A stretch of 9,541 bases of DNA from an uncultured Clostridia bacterium (GTDB taxonomy: Bacteria > Bacillota > Clostridia > UBA1381): NCBI GenBank assembly GCA_910579415.1, contig CAJTUY010000056.1:1-9541 (forward strand). The letters are read 5' to 3'. A program made the translations under genes and the position numbers. Shown here in pieces: positions 1 to 6,749 of the stretch. Position 1 is the first letter of the stretch. The number at the start of each line of letters is the position of its first letter. The notes beneath the pieces were generated by a model, which saw only the letters and a program-made list of their open reading frames with translations, made no database searches and had not been told where the DNA came from.

Positions 1-907
1 GATTCCCGCCGAAATCCGAAACTACCGCCGGAATACCAAGACTCATTCCTTCCAGCAGGGCAAGCGAAGTGGCTTCTGTGCCGTAAGACGCATTTACCTG
101 AATATCGGTTATACTCATAAGCTTGTCTATGTCCTGAATAAAGCCGGTAAAAATAATCTGTTCCTGCCGGTTCATTTTTTGAACTTTTTCTTTTAAATAT
201 GATTCATATGAGCCTGTCCCTGCTATATAAAACCTCACTTTATGATTTTTTCTCAAAATGCTGTCCGCCGCATCTATAAAATACTCATGCCCTTTGATAT
301 CCTCAAGACGCGCTACAATAGATACCGCTTTACAGTCATCAGGCAAATCAAACCGTTCTCTGATTATACGCTTTTCGTCAGTTGATACCGGAGATAATCC
401 GTCTACACCATTGAGTATCACGCGTATTTTACTTGCTTTAATTCCTGTATCCGTAAGATTTTCCTTTGCCGCTTCGGCTACCGCAATAATTTTATCGGCG
501 TAGTGATTATTTATTATACCGTTTATTGTCTTGCCCAACCCCTGTGATATGCGTTTTGAAGGCGGAAATACACTATGACGGGTATAGACCACTTTTGCTC
601 CTGCCCTGCGTGCCGCAATTCGAGCCGACATACTCGCGTGAGTATGAACGATATCGGGTTTTTCTTTTTTTAAAAGCTTTTTAAGCATTTTTACCGCTTT
701 AAAGTCCAACGATTTATCCGCTATGCCTTCAGCTTCAATTACAGGTACGTTAAGTTTCTCAATATGAGGCTTTAACAGGCTGTTATGAGGAAGCACTACT
801 TTAACTTCAAATTTATTGTAATCAAAATTTTCAAGCAGTGTCAGAAGACATTTGCCTGCTCCGCCTATATTTGTATCTGTGGAAACTTCTATTACTTTTA
901 TCTTCAC
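1..907 (-). CDS. GT4-family glycosyltransferase (3' end cut by window edge)
   Basis: This frame is open from a GTG at 907-905 to the left edge and gives 302 residues; about 70-80 C-terminal residues are probably missing for a family of about 375. It is a cytoplasmic GT-B fold glycosyltransferase of the GT4 type that would transfer a sugar from a nucleotide-sugar to a lipid-linked acceptor. Visible motifs are the N-terminal glycine loop NIGGAGK (residues 13-19), IVHTH (87-91), NGVD (166-169), the sugar-nucleotide turn IAGTGSY (228-234) and the catalytic E-x7-E pair Glu278 and Glu286 inside EATSLALLEGMSLGIPAVV. The GTG start overlaps the stop of the upstream membrane-protein gene by four bases (GTGA) and has an excellent ribosome site seven bases away, which decides the start. 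It is the last visible gene of the wall-polymer operon. The acceptor and sugar cannot be read from sequence. Confidence 0.93.
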   Translation of the reverse strand, partial: MKIKVIEVSTDTNIGGAGKCLLTLLENFDYNKFEVKVVLPHNSLLKPHIEKLNVPVIEAEGIADKSLDFKAVKMLKKLLKKEKPDIVHTHASMSARIAARRAGAKVVYTRHSVFPPSKRISQGLGKTINGIINNHYADKIIAVAEAAKENLTDTGIKASKIRVILNGVDGLSPVSTDEKRIIRERFDLPDDCKAVSIVARLEDIKGHEYFIDAADSILRKNHKVRFYIAGTGSYESYLKEKVQKMNRQEQIIFTGFIQDIDKLMSITDIQVNASYGTEATSLALLEGMSLGIPAVVSDFGGN

Positions 908-2781
908 AGTTCGTCCCTCCCCGACGGAACAGCAATATGCTTCAGCGCCGCTCCCAATGCTATTATCATAAAGAATACAGCCATCACTCTGTAATTATAG
1001 AATGTATAATCAAACATGCTCTGTGCCAGAAATCCGATAACGCCGCTTGAAAGCGCAAGCGCCAGCATTGAATTTTCACTTTTTTTGTCATTTGCCCTGT
1101 ACACAACAGACATCTTTTTCACAAAAACAATTTGCATGACTAAAAATACAATAAGTCCGCTTATACCCGCCTCAACAAGAAGCTGTAAAAACAGATTATG
1201 CGAATGGGGTGCTATTATCGCATTGTAAGAGAAAAACGGATAAACCTGCGAAAATGCCGCTTCTCCCATTCCTATTCCACCAAGCCAGTAATGACGCATC
1301 ATTCCTAAGGTTCCCATCCATATAAATACACGGTATGATGTAGAACTGTCCTCTAAATTACCCACGCTCATTATTCTGTCCACAATCGTCTGCGGTATCA
1401 CAAAAGGCAATATACATAATACAATGGGTATAAATCCCCACCATTTTCCCTCATAAAAGGTTACGAATATGACCAGACTTATCATAAATCCTATCCAACA
1501 TCCGCGTGACTGGGTAAGAATAAGACATACTGCAAGTAAAGCCGTCATAAGCGCATATGCCCATTTTGAAAGTTCTTTCCATCTGAATTTCAGCATGTAA
1601 ACAACTGAAACAGGAATTATAAGCAGCAGATATTCGCCCAGCACATTAGGATTTCCCAACGTGGAATATACACGCATTGTCGCATCTTCAAACATTTCTT
1701 CGTCAATCCATGCGTTTGATGTTGTCCAGCCGAATACGTACTGCATTATGCCATACAGCGCCACCAATGCGCCCGATATAACAAGCACTTTAAATACTGC
1801 ATGTAACTGCTCTTTTGTTCTTACTGCATTTACTATAATAAAATAAAATCCCACGAACACCAAGTACATTGACCATACCTTAAGACTTCCCATTCTTGCA
1901 AACGATGTCAGTGACGATACAAACAATACTGCCAGAAACAGGATGACACACATTCCTATTCCGTCAAACCGCCACTTAAAATCTTCCTGCATAACTGACT
2001 TGACAATCAAAGAAAAGCCTGTCCAGATACAAAGCCCCGCAAGTGCCATTGTCGGTACAAACGGTGCAGAAAATACTGCCATAAACACCCCCGTAACAGG
2101 CGAATACAGCACCAGCAAAACGCAGAACAACACAACCGGTATTGCCGCGCCGTACAACTTATTCATGCTCATCGCCAGTCCTGTAACTGCACCGCATAGC
2201 AATGCAATTATCAGTCTTGCTCGTCCCTTTTGCAGACTTTCATTAAAAAAATCAAAGTTTAAATCACCAAAGCCTGCCGCACTCTTTATTAAATCTACAA
2301 ACTTACTCGGATTTAAAAATCCCATAAGATTATAATTAAATATACACATCAGAGCGCCTGCTGCACCTGCAATCGCACCTATTTTTGAAAAATGCTGTAC
2401 ACCGCCCATATATCCGAGCGCCATTCCTATAAGCATAATACCGAAAAACCTCGTATTGACAGCCATAAAGCCTTGTATATACAGATTAGTCCAATTACAT
2501 ATACAGCTTACTGCAATATTTCTTTTAATAAATCCGCCTGTTTTTCTTTTCAGAAATCTAAGAAAAGTAAACGGGCAATATATTACCTTTGCCGTCAATG
2601 ATTTTTCACTCAATCCGTCATTTCTGTTGCTTCTCAACGCAGTCATTATAGCGCTGTTCCGCCATGAGCCTGAAATTCCGTTATAAATTTTCATTAACAG
2701 ACAGTACAATCCACTGTTTTTGAACATATTGCAAAAACTTTTACATATCTTTGTCAATGACGAAAATATAAAACTGTTCAT
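904..2781 (-). CDS. O-antigen ligase / Wzy-like polymerase membrane protein
   Basis: A 625-residue polytopic membrane protein of the O-antigen ligase/polymerase superfamily (Wzy_C-like). Such proteins join lipid-linked glycans outside the membrane, either polymerising repeat units or moving a finished glycan onto an acceptor. Family signs are STLGNPNVLGEYL (373-385), the TQSRGCWIG segment (423-431) that follows a transmembrane helix, and the extracytoplasmic motif PHSHN (525-529) leading into LQLLVEAGISG. Roughly a dozen hydrophobic helices lie between residue 111 and the end. The first 110 residues are an unusual basic, mostly non-membrane extension. The ATG is four bases after the murJ stop, with AAAGGG at 2789-2794 as ribosome site. 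The final four bases overlap the next glycosyltransferase. In this setting the substrate is probably the secondary cell-wall polymer or another wall glycan. Polymerase and ligase cannot be told apart from sequence. Confidence 0.9.
   Translation of the reverse strand: MNSFIFSSLTKICKSFCNMFKNSGLYCLLMKIYNGISGSWRNSAIMTALRSNRNDGLSEKSLTAKVIYCPFTFLRFLKRKTGGFIKRNIAVSCICNWTNLYIQGFMAVNTRFFGIMLIGMALGYMGGVQHFSKIGAIAGAAGALMCIFNYNLMGFLNPSKFVDLIKSAAGFGDLNFDFFNESLQKGRARLIIALLCGAVTGLAMSMNKLYGAAIPVVLFCVLLVLYSPVTGVFMAVFSAPFVPTMALAGLCIWTGFSLIVKSVMQEDFKWRFDGIGMCVILFLAVLFVSSLTSFARMGSLKVWSMYLVFVGFYFIIVNAVRTKEQLHAVFKVLVISGALVALYGIMQYVFGWTTSNAWIDEEMFEDATMRVYSTLGNPNVLGEYLLLIIPVSVVYMLKFRWKELSKWAYALMTALLAVCLILTQSRGCWIGFMISLVIFVTFYEGKWWGFIPIVLCILPFVIPQTIVDRIMSVGNLEDSSTSYRVFIWMGTLGMMRHYWLGGIGMGEAAFSQVYPFFSYNAIIAPHSHNLFLQLLVEAGISGLIVFLVMQIVFVKKMSVVYRANDKKSENSMLALALSSGVIGFLAQSMFDYTFYNYRVMAVFFMIIALGAALKHIAVPSGRDEL
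915..922 (-). promoter_or_regulatory. Strong ribosome binding site for the GT4 gene
   Basis: On the minus strand this reads GGGGAGGG, seven bases before the GTG at 907-905. It lies inside the coding end of the upstream O-antigen-ligase-like gene. It supports the GTG as the real start and suggests that this gene can be initiated independently as well as by coupling at the GTGA overlap. Confidence 0.8.
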
Positions 2782-2785
2782 TCTA

Positions 2786-4321
2786 TCACCCTTTCCTGTG
2801 CAAAATATTTTTTATATCGCTTTCTCCCGTAATCAATGTCATTACAGCATAAACAAACACCCCAACTGCGCCGCATGCCGCACAAATTATAAGATTTCCA
2901 ACAGTTCCGGAGCATCTTGAAGCCAGAAAATAATATACAGGCAGTATAACCGCACCCATAACAGCGGCAGATACTACTGATTTTATCATGTCCGCAATAT
3001 CGCTCCGTTTTATCATATCAGGGTATTTTCTATTCATACAGAACCAGTTAAGCGCAGCATTTATTATCGAGCCGAATGCCGCTGCAAGCGCAAGTCCGTT
3101 TGTTGACATCAGCTTATACAAAATAAAGGCAAGCACAATATTAGCTATCATACTTATAACCGAATTGCGCATTGGTGTTTTGCTGTCCTTAAGTGAGAAA
3201 AACGCTTTTGACAGCACCTCATTAAGTCCCAGTCCAAGCATTCCCACAGAATAAAATTTCAAAAGTACGCTTATTGCCTTAACGCTCTGAGCATCCATTC
3301 TGCCATACGCAAAAATAACATTTGCAACAGGCTCAGAAAGTACTATCAATCCTGCCATAAGCGGGGCTATCACAAGCACAATGCTTCTTAAAGAACTGAC
3401 CGTAAGACGTTTTGCCTCGTTCATGTCATCCTTTGCAACTGCCTGTGCAAGCTTTGGGAATATCAGATTAGTGACCACAAAGCTAAACACGCCGACTACA
3501 ATGATATAAAGTCTGTTTGACTGTTGTATCTGTGTAACAGCCGCATCTATATTAGACGCAAACTTCTGATTGATAATTGAATACAATGGCTGTACCCATG
3601 TTGCTATAAGCATAGGTCCGGCAAGCTTCAGTGTATCTTTTATGTCCTCATCTCTAAACCTGAAATCAGGTCTGAATCTCACTCCGAATTTTCTTATCCA
3701 CGGAATTAGTATTATAAACTGCAAGCTCCACGCTATTACCATTGTTACTGCAAGACCGTAAATACCGAAGCTTTTACCGAACAATACATAATACAATATT
3801 ATTGCCAGATTTGAAATAAGGCTTATCAGGGAAGGAATTTTATACTCCCCGAACGATTGTAAAAGCCCTACAAATGAAAAAGCCAGTCCTGTAAATATAA
3901 TCATGGGGAACATTATCGCTGTAAGCTGTGCAGCAAGCGCGTGCTTCTCTCCCGTATAATGGGTTTGAAGCGATACAAGCTGACCGCTTAAAAGTATTCC
4001 TGCAACAACAATAATCAGCGATATACACACCACAAGTGTGACAAACTTATTTACAAATTTCATTCCTTCATCTTTACCGCGTTTTGATACAATATCATTA
4101 AATACCGGTATGAATGCTGCGGAAATAACACCGCCTATTATTACATCAAAAAGCATTGTCGGAATTGTAGATGCCGTTGTAAATGCATCTGATTCCAGTC
4201 CCGAGCCAAAATATGCCGTAAGGAGTGAGTCCCTTGCCTGTCCCAGTATTTTTGAAATAAGCGTAGCTGCCGCCATGAATATTGCGGTATAAAGCATTTT
4301 TTGTCCTGTATTCTTTTTCAT
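2786..4321 (-). CDS. murJ: MurJ/MviN-family lipid II (or wall-glycolipid) flippase
   Basis: A 511-residue integral membrane protein of the MOP superfamily. MurJ flips undecaprenyl-linked precursors such as lipid II from the cytoplasmic to the outer face of the membrane. The length and the hydrophobic segment pattern fit the 14-helix MurJ fold. The N-terminal signature SKILGQARDSLLTAYFGSG and then DAF align by eye with the E. coli MurJ region holding Arg18, Arg24 and Asp39. Here these read Lys24, Arg30 and Asp45, and the E. coli Arg52-Arg53 pair is replaced by hydrophobic residues (IPTMLFD), as is common in Firmicute homologues. The ATG shares one base with the stop of the preceding csaB fusion (TAATG), so translation is probably coupled; an AAGGAAG lies 12 bases upstream, which is long. 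Because it sits inside a wall-polymer operon, it may serve that polymer in place of, or as well as, peptidoglycan. Confidence 0.92.
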   Translation of the reverse strand: MKKNTGQKMLYTAIFMAAATLISKILGQARDSLLTAYFGSGLESDAFTTASTIPTMLFDVIIGGVISAAFIPVFNDIVSKRGKDEGMKFVNKFVTLVVCISLIIVVAGILLSGQLVSLQTHYTGEKHALAAQLTAIMFPMIIFTGLAFSFVGLLQSFGEYKIPSLISLISNLAIILYYVLFGKSFGIYGLAVTMVIAWSLQFIILIPWIRKFGVRFRPDFRFRDEDIKDTLKLAGPMLIATWVQPLYSIINQKFASNIDAAVTQIQQSNRLYIIVVGVFSFVVTNLIFPKLAQAVAKDDMNEAKRLTVSSLRSIVLVIAPLMAGLIVLSEPVANVIFAYGRMDAQSVKAISVLLKFYSVGMLGLGLNEVLSKAFFSLKDSKTPMRNSVISMIANIVLAFILYKLMSTNGLALAAAFGSIINAALNWFCMNRKYPDMIKRSDIADMIKSVVSAAVMGAVILPVYYFLASRCSGTVGNLIICAACGAVGVFVYAVMTLITGESDIKNILHRKG

Positions 4322-6555
4322 TACAGCGTAACACTTCCTTTTTCGTAAAGCTCAATCGCATATTCACCGTTAAGCTGCGCTTTTTCCTTTAGGACTCCGT
4401 AATTTTCCTCTAAATCTTTCTTTATGCTATCATAATTACTTACACAATTATCTATCTGCTTCGTCAGTTCTTTTGCCGTAAGCTCCTCAACATTTATAAA
4501 GTGATTTTGATGCGTATACTCCATAAAACTGCTTATTTTAGGGTCATATACAAGTCCTACAAGCGGAACAGCGTTAATTGCAGCATAAATCAGAGTATGC
4601 AATCTCATACCAACGCAAAGGTTAAAACAACTCATTACTGAAATCATATCTTCCACATTATAGCGTCTTTTTATGATATATGAAGGATTTTTCATTCTTC
4701 GCCTTACATTTTGTGAGATAGTCATATCACGGCTTGACTGCATAGGCAAAAATACCGTATGATAACCGTATTTTTCGTACGCATAGTCGCATGCCTCTGC
4801 AATTTCCGACTCAAATTCATCATCAAGGTTCTGCCAGCGTCTTAGAGATACGCCTAATATTTTCTTATCTGAGTCAATACCCTCATTTCTAAGAATCTCT
4901 CTTCCCCGTTCTCTGTCCGCAATCTGAAGGTCAAGCGCAGGGTCTGCCGTTACAATAACCTTATCATTTTTCACTCCGAGTTCACGAAGAGTTCTATATG
5001 AACACTCATCACGTAAAGTTATTAAATCAACCTTTTCCAAAATTTTTCTCGTACGCTTTATATTACCCTCTCTCTCAAGCGGACCTATACCGTTTGAATA
5101 CAACATAACTTTAAGCTTTTTACGCAAAGCAAGTGATATTATCTTTAAATAATACCACAATGATTTAGTGCTTGTCCTATCCTGAATAAGTGTACCGCCG
5201 CCTGAAATAAGCATTTCTGCATTTTTCATATGCCTGATTATGGAAAACGGGTTAATACGGCTTATTGCCTTTACTCTGTAATCCTCCATAGTTTCACGCG
5301 GGTTTGCGCTTAACACTACAATATTAGGACTTTCCTTACAGCGTTTCAAATCACGTATGATTGCCTTTAGAAGCGCATCGTCACCACTGTTTTTAAATCC
5401 GTAATATCCTGAAATAAGTATCTCCTTATTCTTTTGAAGCGCCCAGTCATATACTTTAATGCTGTCGTCAGCCATACGACTTACAGAATATTCGCTTTTT
5501 ATAAGCTCTCTGCCGTAAATTCCAAGCGATTCCTGCTCAGATTCAAACATTGAAAAGAATTTCAGTATATCATTCTTAATAAGCTGTCCTGACGGCATTT
5601 CACAACCGCGACAGCAAAAATTTGTATCAATCCCAACCTGAAGCTTACCCTCATCAAATAAGCCTATATATCCCTCATTACCTGCAATTATAACAGGTTT
5701 CTGAGCTGCCATTGCCTCAAGCGCAGCCCTGCTTACACCTACAAACAGCTTGCATGGCGCAATCAATTTATTTATGTCTGTTCTGGCGCCTGCAAGGACT
5801 ACCGCCTCTCTGCCTATCCGGGTATTTACTTTGTCAGCCAACGCTTTAACATTATTAAAATCATCCCCCGCTCCGACAACTATGAGCTTTAAATTATCAA
5901 TCTCCCTGTCTATTTCAGGTATCACTTCAATAAGCTGTTTTGCCGCAAGACTTCGCGATTCATCAAGCCGGCTTACATATGTTATAACCGTATCATTGTC
6001 ATTTATATTAAATTCGGATTTTATTTCGCCGCATTCAATTTGCGGGGAAAATTTATCGGTATCAATACCATTTATTGTTACATTGATATCGCCTTCCGGC
6101 ACATGATAATTATCCATAAGATATGTTTTTATATCCTCAGATACTGCAACCGTTTTTTCTCCCCAGTCTGTTATATATTTAAGTCCGTAACCCGTATTAA
6201 ATACCCAGTGAGCGGTTGTTACAAAAGGAAACTTCATTTTTTTATAAAGCTTTCCGAGAATAAACGATGGTATACGCGCATGTGAATGCACTATATCAAT
6301 CTTTTCATCACGTATTATTTTTTTCAAAAGACGCTTTGACTTAGCCATATTAAAAGGATTTTTGTTCTGCAAAGGTACAGAATAATGTTTTATTCCGTAT
6401 TCCTCAAGCTCTTTTACATATACACCGCCGTTAGAGGTAACAATCACATTAAAGCCCTTTCGCTTTAATTCCTTTGCAAGCTCTACAACATGAGTTTCCG
6501 CGCCGCCTATATTCAGCTGCATAAGTGATAAAAGGATATTTGCGCCTTTTTCCAA
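4321..6555 (-). CDS. csaB: GT4 glycosyltransferase fused to polysaccharide pyruvyltransferase CsaB
   Basis: A two-enzyme fusion of 744 residues from the chosen start. Residues about 5-371 are a GT-B glycosyltransferase of the GT4 type with LNIGGAETHVVELA near the start (GGAETH 17-22), IVHSH, NGID, and SRAALEAMA (275-283). The first Glu of the usual E-x7-E is not present. Residues about 377-736 are CsaB: SGYYGFKNSGDDALL at its start, SGGGTLIQD (GGGTL 452-456), the donor-site GMRLH (649-653) and DPKISSF (671-677). CsaB adds a 4,6-ketal pyruvate from phosphoenolpyruvate to a ManNAc-type residue of the secondary wall polymer, creating the receptor for SLH domains; the SLH protein is encoded just upstream. 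The frame stays open to a TTG at 6657, but a promoter overlaps that codon. ATGs at 6600 and 6588 lack a ribosome site, whereas the TTG at 6555 has AGGTG six bases upstream and gives a normal family N-terminus. The start remains uncertain. Confidence 0.9.
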   Translation of the reverse strand: MEKGANILLSLMQLNIGGAETHVVELAKELKRKGFNVIVTSNGGVYVKELEEYGIKHYSVPLQNKNPFNMAKSKRLLKKIIRDEKIDIVHSHARIPSFILGKLYKKMKFPFVTTAHWVFNTGYGLKYITDWGEKTVAVSEDIKTYLMDNYHVPEGDINVTINGIDTDKFSPQIECGEIKSEFNINDNDTVITYVSRLDESRSLAAKQLIEVIPEIDREIDNLKLIVVGAGDDFNNVKALADKVNTRIGREAVVLAGARTDINKLIAPCKLFVGVSRAALEAMAAQKPVIIAGNEGYIGLFDEGKLQVGIDTNFCCRGCEMPSGQLIKNDILKFFSMFESEQESLGIYGRELIKSEYSVSRMADDSIKVYDWALQKNKEILISGYYGFKNSGDDALLKAIIRDLKRCKESPNIVVLSANPRETMEDYRVKAISRINPFSIIRHMKNAEMLISGGGTLIQDRTSTKSLWYYLKIISLALRKKLKVMLYSNGIGPLEREGNIKRTRKILEKVDLITLRDECSYRTLRELGVKNDKVIVTADPALDLQIADRERGREILRNEGIDSDKKILGVSLRRWQNLDDEFESEIAEACDYAYEKYGYHTVFLPMQSSRDMTISQNVRRRMKNPSYIIKRRYNVEDMISVMSCFNLCVGMRLHTLIYAAINAVPLVGLVYDPKISSFMEYTHQNHFINVEELTAKELTKQIDNCVSNYDSIKKDLEENYGVLKEKAQLNGEYAIELYEKGSVTL

Positions 6556-6561
6556 ACTGCT

Positions 6562-6566
6562 CACCT
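6562..6566 (-). promoter_or_regulatory. Candidate ribosome binding site deciding the csaB start
   Basis: The minus strand reads AGGTG here, six bases before the TTG at 6555-6553. No comparable purine-rich site precedes the in-frame ATGs at 6600 or 6588 or the TTG at 6657. The match to the 16S tail is only moderate, so this supports the TTG without proving it. Confidence 0.45.
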
Positions 6567-6638
6567 GCTCTTTCGTTAATACTTGCATACTATTATACAT
6601 AAAAATACCAAAAATATCAAGATTGTTTTTATTTACTA

Positions 6639-6667
6639 ATTGTATCATTAAACTCAATAACCGTCAA
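6639..6667 (-). promoter_or_regulatory. SigA-type promoter for the wall-polymer operon
   Basis: On the minus strand TTGACG (6667-6662) is followed after exactly 17 bases by TACAAT (6644-6639). Each hexamer differs from consensus by one base. Transcription would begin near 6632, in the gap after the SLH gene. This would drive csaB, murJ, the O-antigen-ligase-like gene and the GT4 gene as one unit. It also means the upstream in-frame TTG at 6657 would lie outside the message. It was found by eye. Confidence 0.6.
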
Positions 6668-6697
6668 GAAAAACATTATACGTCAATCTATACGCAT

Positions 6698-6737
6698 AAA
6701 CGGATATCCATGCCTGCTGAGACATAAATATCCGTTT
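6698..6737 (-). terminator. Hairpin after the SLH gene, possible terminator
   Basis: Perfect 10-base arms (AAACGGATAT at 6698-6707 and ATATCCGTTT at 6728-6737) flank a 20-base loop. In the minus-strand RNA the loop can add an inner four-pair stem (TGTC with GGCA, one G-U). The hairpin begins 12 bases after the stop of the RCC1-SLH gene and ends about 30 bases before the next promoter, where a terminator is expected. The arms are AT-rich and the tail has only UUU before AUGCG, so intrinsic termination may be weak. It may instead be a 3'-end stabilising structure. Confidence 0.5.
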
Positions 6738-6749
6738 CTTTATACTTAA

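Noticed and set aside
1943..2335. 130-codon open frame on the plus strand
   Set aside because: It lies entirely antisense to the O-antigen-ligase-like gene, has no recognisable domain, and its composition is what the reverse of a membrane protein gives.
5750..6106. 118-codon open frame on the plus strand
   Set aside because: It is antisense to the clearly conserved GT4 half of the CsaB fusion and resembles no protein family I know. The other plus-strand frames in the window were dropped for the same reason.
6675..6680. Perfect TATAAT on the minus strand, possible second promoter
   Set aside because: No -35-like hexamer at 16-18 bases (CGTTTA, CCGTTT or TCCGTT) and no TGn extension. The nearby TTGACG at 6681-6686 directly abuts it, which is wrong spacing.
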